64,000 nt of DNA from DAOTWY01 sp003696565 (GTDB lineage: Bacteria; Chloroflexota; Anaerolineae; Aggregatilineales; Phototrophicaceae): contig DAOTWY010000042.1 in NCBI GenBank assembly GCA_034435635.1, positions 1 through 64,000 on the forward strand, written 5' to 3'. The notes beneath the pieces were generated by a model. It was given only the letters and a program-made list of their open reading frames with translations, did no database searches and was not told the origin of the DNA. Numbering within the stretch: the stretch's first letter is position 1; every line of letters begins with the position of its first letter. Both the position numbers and the translations under genes were made by a program. Shown piece by piece: positions 26,314 through 34,292 of this stretch.

Positions 26314-26406
26314 CAAGTTCCGCCTTTCTTTTCGTCGGCTATTGTAACATTTTTTGTTGTGAGATAGAGTCTCTGCTTATGTATATCGGCTTTAGGTATA
26401 ACAAAC

Positions 26407-27459
26407 ATGGATTTTAAAATAGATATTGATTCTGAAATTAAATTCCTGGTTGATCTGCTCAATACACCTAGCCCAACCGGCTACCATGTTGAAGCCATTG
26501 AAATGGTTTATCAGGCATTTAACGCGCTCAACATCCCTAATTTAACCCTAAATATCACCCCTAAAGGGGCGTTGCTGATGAAATGGGCAGGCAAATCTAG
26601 CCAAAACCCTATCGGACTGACCGCTCATATTGATACGCTTGGCTTGATGGTCAAGGAAATCAAACGCAATGGGCGATTAAAATGTACCACACTGGGCGGC
26701 TTGCTGTGGGGCGGGGTGGAATCCGAAGGGGTAACAGTTCGCACATTTGATGGAAAACGCATTCGCGGTAGCATTGTGCCGGAAAATACCAGCGTGCATG
26801 TTAATCGCAATATCAAATCAGCCGAACGCAACGAGGACTTGATGGAAATACGCCTAGATGAACGGACCAACAATGATAAAGAAACCCGTGCTTTAGGTAT
26901 TGAAGTTGGTGATTTTGTGTTTATTGATCCTCGGGTGGAAGTGACTCCAAGCGGATTTATCCGGTCACGTTTTTTGGATGATAAGGCAGGCGTTGCAAAT
27001 ATTTATGGTGCGGTGCAAGCAATTCATCAATCTGGCATGATACCTTCACATGATACATATATTCTTATTGCTAATTATGAAGAAGTTGGGCATGGTGGGG
27101 CGGCTGGCTTTCCGCCGGATTTAGCTGAACTGTTGGCAGTGGATATGGGAGCAATTGGCAAAGGGCAAGCTGGTGATGAGTTTTCTGTCAGTATTTGTGT
27201 CAAAGATGGCGGTGGACCATATCACTTTGATATGAACAACAAACTGCGCCACTTAGCTCAAACACATAACATCCCACACCATGTTGATATTTATACTTAT
27301 TACAGTTCAGACGGTACCGCTTATTGGCGTGCAGGTGGCGCGGCAAAAGTTGGGTTGGTTGGTCCAGGTGTAGATGGCTCTCATGCCTACGAGCGGACTC
27401 ATCAAGATAGTCTTTATCATACTACCCATCTGTTAGCCCGTTATATTTTAGCAGGGTAA
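26407..27459 (+). CDS. M42-family metallo-aminopeptidase
   Basis: 350 residues. The binuclear metal site residues are visible: H74 and D76 (TAHIDTLG), D190 (FLDDKAG), E224/E225 (NYEEVGHG), D245 (VDMGAIG) and a final His in GSHAYERTH. The domain order (catalytic, small PDZ-like insert at about 85-180, catalytic) is that of M42 glutamyl/TET-type aminopeptidases, which degrade short peptides in the cytoplasm. The length is normal. It precedes coaX by 4 nt, so the two are probably co-transcribed. Confidence 0.9.
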   Translation: MDFKIDIDSEIKFLVDLLNTPSPTGYHVEAIEMVYQAFNALNIPNLTLNITPKGALLMKWAGKSSQNPIGLTAHIDTLGLMVKEIKRNGRLKCTTLGGLLWGGVESEGVTVRTFDGKRIRGSIVPENTSVHVNRNIKSAERNEDLMEIRLDERTNNDKETRALGIEVGDFVFIDPRVEVTPSGFIRSRFLDDKAGVANIYGAVQAIHQSGMIPSHDTYILIANYEEVGHGGAAGFPPDLAELLAVDMGAIGKGQAGDEFSVSICVKDGGGPYHFDMNNKLRHLAQTHNIPHHVDIYTYYSSDGTAYWRAGGAAKVGLVGPGVDGSHAYERTHQDSLYHTTHLLARYILAG

Positions 27460-27463
27460 TCTC

Positions 27464-28234
27464 ATGCTTCTTGCAATTGATATTGGCAATACCAACGTTC
27501 ATCTTGGGTTATGGCAGGCGGATTCTTGGGCATTAAGTTGGCGCGCACGGACTGTTATGGATAAAATGCCGGATGAATATGCTGTTTTAGTGCGTAATTT
27601 TTTGAACAGCGCAGAGATCGGTTGGCGTGCCATTACTGCTGTTGTTATTAGTAGCGTTGTCCCACCACTTACCCGTGCTTTTGTAGAACTCACGGAACGC
27701 TATACTCATCTCACACCATTAGTTGTTACACACCAAGTTAAGACGGGTATCAAAATCGCGATTGACCAACCAGAACAGGCAGGTGCGGATCGCATCGTCA
27801 ACTCCGCTGCGGTCGCAGCACTTTATGGTGGTCCTGCTATTGTGATTGATTTTGGTACTGCCACAACATTTGATGTGATTTCTAAGGATAACGAGTATAT
27901 TGGTGGCGCAATTGCACCAGGCATTAACCTAGCCCATGATGCTTTGGTTAGCCGTGCTGCCCGCTTACATAAAATTGACCTAGTGCCACCGCCCAATCCC
28001 ATCGGTAAAAATACCATCCATGCCATGCAAAGCGGTATCTTTTGGGGTTATGTCGCGCTGATAGAAGGGCTAGTAAAGCGCATTAAAGAATCTCTCGCTG
28101 ATGAAACCATTCAAGTGATCGCTACTGGTGGCTTAGCCGTCTTGTTTAATCAACACACTCAAGTGATCGACCGCATCGCTCCAGAATTGACTTTAGACGG
28201 CTTACGGATTATCTATGAACTTAATCAATCATGA
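27464..28234 (+). CDS. coaX: Type III pantothenate kinase
   Basis: 256 residues. The ASKHA phosphate-binding loop LLAIDIGNTNVHLGLW opens the protein. The catalytic region GADRIVNSAAVAALYGG, IDFGTATTFDVI and GGAIAPGINL follow in family order. The enzyme phosphorylates pantothenate in the first step of coenzyme A synthesis. The length is standard. A strong terminator begins at its stop codon. Confidence 0.94.
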   Translation: MLLAIDIGNTNVHLGLWQADSWALSWRARTVMDKMPDEYAVLVRNFLNSAEIGWRAITAVVISSVVPPLTRAFVELTERYTHLTPLVVTHQVKTGIKIAIDQPEQAGADRIVNSAAVAALYGGPAIVIDFGTATTFDVISKDNEYIGGAIAPGINLAHDALVSRAARLHKIDLVPPPNPIGKNTIHAMQSGIFWGYVALIEGLVKRIKESLADETIQVIATGGLAVLFNQHTQVIDRIAPELTLDGLRIIYELNQS

Positions 28235-28261
28235 CGGGGCAAATCTGAGTTGCCCCGTTTG
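28234..28261 (+). terminator. Rho-independent terminator after coaX
   Basis: ACGGGGCAA-7 nt-TTGCCCCGT is followed by TTTG directly after the stop. It also lies just past the stop of the convergent amylase gene, so it may serve both strands. Confidence 0.85.
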
Positions 28262-28265
28262 TCCC

Positions 28266-30128
28266 TTAATGTAGCTCAAAGATAAATGCATCTCCGTGCT
28301 TAATCGTGTGGATGCGCACACCTCCTTGCTCCACACACGCGCTCATGTTACCAAGTAAATCGACCAACTCTGTCCCGTCTGCGATCCCACCATGTCGTAG
28401 TGGAATCATTACGTCATTTAGTGTGTCATCCCCCCTATATCCAACGATCACTAACCGCTGTGCTTTTGATTCGCGTAAGAAAACCCACAGCCCCCCTTGA
28501 GCATATAGATGTTGTAATCCACCCTCAATCAATGCCGGAGCTGTCCGCCGCAAACGGATGATCCGCTTATAGAACGTCAGCAAATCATGATCCCATTCGG
28601 CTTCATCCCATGGCATCGTGCGTCGATTATCCGGGTCTTTGCCGCCTGGCATACCAATCTCATCACCATAATACACACACGGCACACCGGGGTAGGTCAT
28701 CAGCATTGCTACCCCTAATTTCACTAACGCCTTGTCCCCCTTCACAATGTTCAAAATGCGCGTGGTGTCATGGCTACAAAGTTGATTAAACTGCTGACGT
28801 GTGATAACCCAGGGGATGACGGCAGCAAATTGCTTCAGTTGTCCTACTAACGCCTCGCTAGATAAATGCCGATGATCCACAGTTTCCGGTCGCCATTCTG
28901 TTCCGTTATCATATCCAGCTAACCAATGCCACAGCGGAATATTGAACCCGCGATAATTCATCGTCGCATCTAACTCATCCCCCTGTAAGTGTGGTGTGCC
29001 ATCGAAGAAATGTTCGCCAAATAGATAAGCCTCTGGCTTTTCTGCCTTAACTGCTTGGCGCATCTCTTGACCGACGGATTTGCTCAGTTGTAACGCTCCT
29101 TGCTTAGCGGTCATGTTATATACATCTAACCGCCATCCATCAATGTTATAGGGGGCTTTTAGCCAATAACGCATAACGGAATCATCATTACGATACATCC
29201 AATTACGCAATTTCTGGCTGCTGTAATTTAATTTAGGTAATGTCGGTACATCCAGCCATGCCAAATAGTCATCTGGACGGTTATAAAACGTATAAAAATC
29301 TGCCGTTTCGGCATTGGGGTCTTTTTGTGCAGCGGTAAACCATGGATGTGTGTTGCTAGTATGGTTTGGTGTTAGGTCTAGTACAATCCGCATATCGCGT
29401 GCGTGCATTGCATCGCTTAATGCAACCAATGCCTCATTCCCCCCCAAATGCTCATCCACCTGAAAAAAATCATCAATGTTATAACGATGATTGCTCAAGC
29501 TCTTAAAAATGGGGTTTAAGTAAATCGCATTAACACCTAATTCCTGCAAGTAATCTAACTTTTGCTGAATACCTACCAAATCACCACCATAAAAGTCCAA
29601 GCTCCCGCTTTCTGTCCAGGGTAATGGTGGCTCACCCCATTGACGCAACTTAACTGCTTTCCCCTTGTATGACCATTCACCATCTTTGGGGTTTAATGAT
29701 GGGTCTCCATTACAAAACCGATCAGGGAAAATCTGATAAAATACTGACCCCAACACCCATTCTGGTGCTTCCCAATTTGCCAGCAACTTAAATTTATACA
29801 CATCTGGCATGTCATGGGGGAACAATCCCAGCGCGTTGTAATAATATCCTCCGTTTTCACTAATTAACTTAAAGCAATACGGATTCACTGGCATGGTGAT
29901 CTTCAGGCTGCCAACCCAAAAATCACTCACCTGGTCTGACTCAGCTTTTTCCATTGCTTCCCAATGTTCTTCACCATCTGGAGTACTGCGGATAAACACT
30001 CTTAATACCCCAGCATCCTGTGGCACTCTCAACCGTAGTTCAACCGTCTCACCTAGTTTGGGTAGTGGATTAGAGACATAAACCGCTGATCCATCATGAT
30101 GGATACCTTGCATAATATGATTTGTCAT
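28266..30128 (-). CDS. GH13 alpha-glucosidase/neopullulanase-type enzyme
   Basis: 620 residues from the ATG at 30128, which overlaps the malQ stop (ATGA); longer upstream frames would run inside malQ. An N-terminal CBM34-like beta domain (about 1-105) precedes the GH13 barrel. Conserved regions are DLTPNHTSNTHPWF, DGWRLDVYN with the nucleophile Asp, LFGEHFFDG with the acid Glu, and CSHDTTR with the third Asp. This plan is typical of MalZ, cyclomaltodextrinase and neopullulanase. No signal peptide, so it acts on maltodextrins in the cytoplasm. With malQ it forms a maltodextrin or glycogen breakdown unit. Confidence 0.88.
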   Translation of the reverse strand: MTNHIMQGIHHDGSAVYVSNPLPKLGETVELRLRVPQDAGVLRVFIRSTPDGEEHWEAMEKAESDQVSDFWVGSLKITMPVNPYCFKLISENGGYYYNALGLFPHDMPDVYKFKLLANWEAPEWVLGSVFYQIFPDRFCNGDPSLNPKDGEWSYKGKAVKLRQWGEPPLPWTESGSLDFYGGDLVGIQQKLDYLQELGVNAIYLNPIFKSLSNHRYNIDDFFQVDEHLGGNEALVALSDAMHARDMRIVLDLTPNHTSNTHPWFTAAQKDPNAETADFYTFYNRPDDYLAWLDVPTLPKLNYSSQKLRNWMYRNDDSVMRYWLKAPYNIDGWRLDVYNMTAKQGALQLSKSVGQEMRQAVKAEKPEAYLFGEHFFDGTPHLQGDELDATMNYRGFNIPLWHWLAGYDNGTEWRPETVDHRHLSSEALVGQLKQFAAVIPWVITRQQFNQLCSHDTTRILNIVKGDKALVKLGVAMLMTYPGVPCVYYGDEIGMPGGKDPDNRRTMPWDEAEWDHDLLTFYKRIIRLRRTAPALIEGGLQHLYAQGGLWVFLRESKAQRLVIVGYRGDDTLNDVMIPLRHGGIADGTELVDLLGNMSACVEQGGVRIHTIKHGDAFIFELH

Positions 30129-31657
30129 CTTTTTGCTACATCTCCATAAACATCTTGTTGTTGATCTGCGCGCCGACGATAAAACCATGTCAGATGTGCT
30201 AATCGATCTTTTGCTGGGTCACCAAACTTTTCCGCTACAAATCGCCATGCCCAATTACCTCCTTGTACGCCTGGTGTATTCATCCGTGTGTCTGCGCCAT
30301 ATCCCAAAATATCTTGCATCGGGGCGATGAACACCGCCGCCACAGACCCCATACCCAGCTTAATCAACTCCCAGTGCGGTTCTGTCACCTCATGCCCAAC
30401 ATATTCTGCCAACATCTGCTTACCATGATCGCCCGGCTCATTTTCATGCCACCAACCTAGCGTTGTATTGTTGTCATGTGTGCCACTATATGCTACACAA
30501 TTCTTCACATAGTTGTGTGGTAAAAATGGATTGTTGGGGTCACTCCAAGCAAATTGTAAAATTTTCATCCCTGGCAAGCCTAACGTATCACGGAGTTCTA
30601 CCACCTCTTTTGTAATTTCTCCCAGGTCTTCAGCAATAATCGGTAAGTCGCCTAGTTTTTCTCTTACAGCATGGAAAAACTCAATTCCAGGTCCCTTTAC
30701 CCATCTGCCATTGACTGCGGTTTCTTCGTGTGCAGGAATTTCCCAATAGGCTTCAAACCCACGGAAATGATCAATCCGCACCATGTCAACCAGTTCTAAT
30801 ATCCCCTCAAAACGGCTGATCCACCATTGATACCCCGTTGATCTCATCACATCCCAACGATACAACGGATTGCCCCAGCGTTGCCCTGTCGCACTAAAGT
30901 AATCCGGCGGCACGCCTGCTACCACTTCCGGATAACCTTTTTCATCCAAGTAAAAGCGTTCTCGATTCGCCCACACATCGCTACTATCGTGTGCTACGAA
31001 AATCGGTATATCCCCCACTAATCGGATGCCGTTATGGTTGGCATATTGTTTGAGTTCACCCCATTGTTTATAAAATAACCATTGTAAAACACGGTGTTTA
31101 TTGATCTGATCTTCTAGCCGTTGAGAGGCTTCTTTAAGCGCGTGTTCATCACGCAACGCAAGCGGTTCCGCCCATTCCACCCAGGGCTTCCCACCATGCT
31201 CGTTCTTGATCGCAAAATATAGTGCCCAATCATCCAGCCAATGCGCGTTAGCTGCCGCCCATGCCTGATATGCTTCTCGTTGTGAATCGTTTGCGTTAGA
31301 TTTATACCGCTGGTAAGCCAAATCCAATAAACGGTTGTGATACTCAATCACCGGACCATAATCAACACGATGCAGCGGAAAATCTGGGACATCTGCCAAA
31401 TCATCCCAACTTAAAAAACCATCTTCAACTAATTTGTCTAAGCTAATCAGGTTCGTATTCCCAGCAAATGCAGAGAGGCATTGATACGGTGAATCACCAT
31501 AGCTTGTTGGACCTAATGGCAGCACTTGCCAAATCGTCTGCCCGCAATCCCGTAGCCAATCCACAAAACGAAATGCATGTTCACCCAAATCCCCAATACC
31601 ATAACGCCCTGGTAGGGATGTAGGATGTAATAAAACACCGCTTGAACGTGATAACAT
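30125..31657 (-). CDS. malQ: 4-alpha-glucanotransferase (amylomaltase)
   Basis: 510 residues. The GH77 start GVLLHPTSLPGRYGIGDLG is characteristic. The catalytic residues are the Asp in MVRIDHFRGF, the Glu in IAEDLG and the Asp in SGTHDNNT. The enzyme transfers alpha-1,4-glucan segments and releases glucose from maltodextrins. It is the first gene of the unit with the GH13 enzyme, and its stop overlaps the next start. AAAGG lies about 9 nt before the ATG. Confidence 0.95.
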   Translation of the reverse strand: MLSRSSGVLLHPTSLPGRYGIGDLGEHAFRFVDWLRDCGQTIWQVLPLGPTSYGDSPYQCLSAFAGNTNLISLDKLVEDGFLSWDDLADVPDFPLHRVDYGPVIEYHNRLLDLAYQRYKSNANDSQREAYQAWAAANAHWLDDWALYFAIKNEHGGKPWVEWAEPLALRDEHALKEASQRLEDQINKHRVLQWLFYKQWGELKQYANHNGIRLVGDIPIFVAHDSSDVWANRERFYLDEKGYPEVVAGVPPDYFSATGQRWGNPLYRWDVMRSTGYQWWISRFEGILELVDMVRIDHFRGFEAYWEIPAHEETAVNGRWVKGPGIEFFHAVREKLGDLPIIAEDLGEITKEVVELRDTLGLPGMKILQFAWSDPNNPFLPHNYVKNCVAYSGTHDNNTTLGWWHENEPGDHGKQMLAEYVGHEVTEPHWELIKLGMGSVAAVFIAPMQDILGYGADTRMNTPGVQGGNWAWRFVAEKFGDPAKDRLAHLTWFYRRRADQQQDVYGDVAKR

Positions 31658-32023
31658 TCTAAAAAACCTTTCTTTAATCGTTTAACCTCAATGTTAGTTG
31701 AGTGAACGCCTTCAGACAATACTATTTTGTTGTATGTCTCTTTAGGGAAAATTTGCAAACAATTTGTGCGTTTTATCTGTTTTCTGGCAATTTTGCTGAC
31801 AATGTGATCGTCAATTTGGATACCTAATCAACATCAATCCATGCTATGCTGTTACTAGAATTGTTTCGATGAATACACAAAGCTGCTTGCTCTAAGCAGC
31901 TCAAAAATTCAGCACATGATAAAAAGAATATCCCAACGATCTATGCCAAATGTTCATACCACCAAACATTTTTTCATCTGCCACCACCACACAACAGAAT
32001 GGTTATCTTGCTATGCAGCATAC
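31658..32023. other. Intergenic region between malQ and hisS (366 nt)
   Basis: I see no convincing gene here. It contains a perfect inverted repeat, AGCTGCTT-5 nt-AAGCAGCT at 31881-31901, about 120 nt after the hisS stop. On the minus strand it is followed by TTTGTG, so it could be a weak hisS terminator. The part next to malQ must hold the malQ promoter, but no well-spaced pair of boxes stands out. Confidence 0.5.
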
Positions 32024-33364
32024 CTATGATCTGGCAGTTAAAAACGCTTGTACATGTTCCGCAACATCTGCACGGGGCACACTGATTTCTTCTCCGTCTT
32101 TCAAGCGTTTTAGTTTGACAACCCCTTGCGTTACCTCATCAGGACCGATCACAGCAACCAATGGAATTCCTTTTTTATCAGCGTGGTTGAACTGCTTGCC
32201 AAGTTTCTTGCCTTGCATATCCAATTCCGTATTGATCCCAGCATCCCGTAATTGTGTAGCTAATCGCGCTGATTCGCGCTTGGTATTCTCATCAAACACT
32301 GTGACATAAACTTGAACCACTGTCCCGCCGATCTCTGCCGGGTACAAGTTCAAAATATCCATTAGATCAATGATCCGTTCAATACCCAGTGAACCGCCAG
32401 TTGTGGGTAGGCTTTCCCGCCGGAATAAACCAATTAGATCGTCGTAACGCCCCCCACCGGTAACGCTGCCCAAGTTTGGCTCTGTGATAATTGTTTCATA
32501 AATTGGTCCCGTGTAATATCCCAAACCCCGCACCATTGTCAAATCAAAATCGTAAAATTCAGCAGAAACGCCCAAATCATCCAGGTTCTCTGCTAACTGA
32601 CGCAGGTCATTTAGGCTGGTTTGTGCTTCTGGCAAATTCCCCAAGATGTTATCTAAATAATCTAAATTTGCCTCGCCGGAACGTTGCTCAGTAATCAACT
32701 TCATCATGCGGCTGACTACACTCGGCGCAATGCCACGTGCTTCGAGTTCTTTTTGTACACCATCTGCACCAATTTTGTCGAATTTGTCTACACTGCGGTA
32801 TAAATCTGCTAATTGGTCATCTGGTACACCAGAGTATTGCCCTATAGCCGTTAACATTCTGCGATGGTTGATCTTCACGGTGAATTGCTTAAATCCAAGC
32901 TGACGTAACGCGCGTACTTTAACAGCAACAATCTCTGCATCCGCACTCATATCAGCCACGCCGACAATATCCACATCGCATTGATAGAACTCACGGTATC
33001 GCCCTTTTTGTGGACGTTCCCCCCTAAACACTGGTGCAATTTGATACCGTTTAAACGGGAAATTGAATTGATTTTCATATTGTGCTACGACCCGCGCTAA
33101 TGGTACTGTTAGGTCGTAGCGCATCGAAAGCTCATCTTTATCGCTTCGCCCATGCTTGGCACTGAAAATTAGATTCTCGGCATCTTCACCGTATTTGCCG
33201 TATAACGTCTCATTCAATTCGATAACAGGGGTTTGCAATGGTTCAAAGCCATATAACTCAAACACCTCGCGCACAGTTTTGATAACATATTCGCGCTTGA
33301 GCATCTCAGCAGGTAAAAAGTCACGGAATCCACGTGCTGTACGCGGCTGAATTTTATTGCTCAT
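32024..33364 (-). CDS. hisS: Histidyl-tRNA synthetase
   Basis: 446 residues. Class II motifs are clear: motif 2 is FRGERPQKGRYREFYQCD and motif 3 is GGSLGIERIIDLM. The His-specific blocks are VRGLGYYTGPIYE and GGGRYDDLIG. The C-terminal anticodon-binding domain ends the protein (LRDAGINTELDMQGKKLGKQ). GGAGG lies 1 nt before a first ATG at 33367 and 4 nt before the one chosen at 33364. A terminator-like hairpin ends about 30 nt upstream, leaving no room for a separate promoter, so the gene appears to be expressed by read-through from the leader at 33396-33546. Confidence 0.96.
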   Translation of the reverse strand: MSNKIQPRTARGFRDFLPAEMLKREYVIKTVREVFELYGFEPLQTPVIELNETLYGKYGEDAENLIFSAKHGRSDKDELSMRYDLTVPLARVVAQYENQFNFPFKRYQIAPVFRGERPQKGRYREFYQCDVDIVGVADMSADAEIVAVKVRALRQLGFKQFTVKINHRRMLTAIGQYSGVPDDQLADLYRSVDKFDKIGADGVQKELEARGIAPSVVSRMMKLITEQRSGEANLDYLDNILGNLPEAQTSLNDLRQLAENLDDLGVSAEFYDFDLTMVRGLGYYTGPIYETIITEPNLGSVTGGGRYDDLIGLFRRESLPTTGGSLGIERIIDLMDILNLYPAEIGGTVVQVYVTVFDENTKRESARLATQLRDAGINTELDMQGKKLGKQFNHADKKGIPLVAVIGPDEVTQGVVKLKRLKDGEEISVPRADVAEHVQAFLTARS

Positions 33365-33395
33365 CATTCCTCCAAATTAATCGGTTCTCAACATG

Positions 33396-33424
33396 AAAAA
33401 AGCGCAGACCACCGTCCGCGCTTT
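33396..33424 (-). terminator. Terminator (attenuator) in the hisS leader
   Basis: On the minus strand AAAGCGCGGAC and GTCTGCGCTTT form an 11-bp stem with a GGTG loop, followed by a run of six T bases in total. It stands between the hisS promoter and the hisS ribosome site. A segment upstream, CCAACGCC at 33449-33442, can pair with GGACGGTGG at 33417-33409 in this stem, with one mismatch and one bulge. That pairing would prevent the terminator from forming. Confidence 0.85.
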
Positions 33425-33449
33425 AATAGCTAAATCAGCGTGGCGTTGG

Positions 33450-33485
33450 TTAGGTACAATTTAACTGCACATGATGATAAGCCAT
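33450..33485 (-). CDS. Candidate hisS leader peptide (MAYHHVQLNCT)
   Basis: An 11-codon open frame on the minus strand. The ATG at 33485 has GGAGGG at 33498-33493 with a 7-nt spacer, a stronger ribosome site than that of most genes in the window. Codons 4 and 5 are both CAT (His). The TAA at 33452-33450 is followed directly by CCAACGCC, the proposed antiterminator arm. The same segment (CCAACGC) is a perfect complement of GCGTTGG at 33503-33497, which overlaps the Shine-Dalgarno. This arrangement suggests that translation of the frame senses histidyl-tRNA charging. A short ORF with two His codons could arise by chance, so the call relies on the combination of signals. Confidence 0.7.
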   Translation of the reverse strand: MAYHHVQLNCT

Positions 33486-33517
33486 ACTAAAGCCCTCCAA
33501 CGCTTTTATGATCACCG

Positions 33518-33546
33518 ATTTTAAGCCGTTCTGAATGAGATTGCAA
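33518..33546 (-). promoter_or_regulatory. hisS promoter
   Basis: On the minus strand TTGCAA (33546-33541) and TAAAAT (33523-33518) are separated by exactly 17 nt. It starts directly after the TAG of the DinB-like gene. Transcription would begin near 33511, giving a leader of about 145 nt. Confidence 0.65.
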
Positions 33547-34137
33547 CTAGGCGTTTTGTGCTTTTGCCTGTTTAGCTTGCCGGATCACCTCTTTAATTTG
33601 GTCATAATGTCCCACTTCGTGCCATAAGCCAAATAAAAAGGCTGCTGGGGCGTTCATTTGCCCAAACTTTTCAATAAATCGCTCAGAAACTTGTCGGTAG
33701 ACATCTAAAAATGGGGCATCGGGCCATGTATCCAAATAAGCCAAGCGGATCCGGCGGCTTTCTTCTAATCGTTGTACACACTGGGCTTTTGTGGTGATGT
33801 CCCGCCAGGGAGTTTCATAACGCGGGCGTTCTTGTGCTGCAATACCCCGTGCCAAAAGCGAACTGAATGCTGCCCCTTCTTCACTACTTGCAGTGACATG
33901 GGCAATTAGGTGTGCGATGTTCCAGCCAATATGTTGTTCGCCTTCAGCAGCATATGGATCGTTAGCATCTGGGTCAATTGGTTCAAACACTACATCCTCA
34001 TCTGTCAGGTCTTCAATGAGCTTAAGCAAGTAATCAATACTTTCATTTGTCGCACGGCGTAAGTCATCAATGGTATATTGAGCAGCAAACGCCAATAATT
34101 TCATCTCGTCATTATCTATTGGGCTAAAATCAATCAT
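33547..34137 (-). CDS. DinB-like four-helix protein
   Basis: 196 residues. The pattern of four amphipathic helices, the opening FAAQYTIDDLRRATNESIDY and the block EQHIGWNIAHLIAHVTASSE match the DinB/YfiT-like family, in which the His residues near the helix ends bind a metal. A later HEVGHYDQI supplies another His. The activity of most DinB proteins is unknown; some are thiol-dependent transferases. The gene is upstream of the hisS promoter with no separate terminator visible. Confidence 0.75.
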   Translation of the reverse strand: MIDFSPIDNDEMKLLAFAAQYTIDDLRRATNESIDYLLKLIEDLTDEDVVFEPIDPDANDPYAAEGEQHIGWNIAHLIAHVTASSEEGAAFSSLLARGIAAQERPRYETPWRDITTKAQCVQRLEESRRIRLAYLDTWPDAPFLDVYRQVSERFIEKFGQMNAPAAFLFGLWHEVGHYDQIKEVIRQAKQAKAQNA

Positions 34138-34292
34138 TTATTGTTACTCCATTAATTGTGATAATACATGCCATTTTGACAACGCTGATTATCAGAACCT
34201 TACGAGGTTAACGGTAAATCAGTAGCATAAAATGGCAATCAATGGTAAAACTATGCAAAAATCTAATGGTTGTTAGATAAGGACATTCACCT

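Noticed and set aside
31513..31758. Small gene overlapping the start of malQ
   Set aside because: The frame lies mainly inside malQ, and its upstream part shows no ribosome site.
31881..31901. Perfect hairpin after hisS as an sRNA terminator
   Set aside because: There is no promoter or conserved transcript region that I can point to; I kept it only as a note in the intergenic region.
33368..33546. T-box riboswitch as explanation of the hisS leader
   Set aside because: The leader is only about 145 nt, and I find no AGGGTGGNACCGCG-type element upstream of the terminator. The leader peptide model explains the open frame and SD better. A motif search with a T-box model would settle it.
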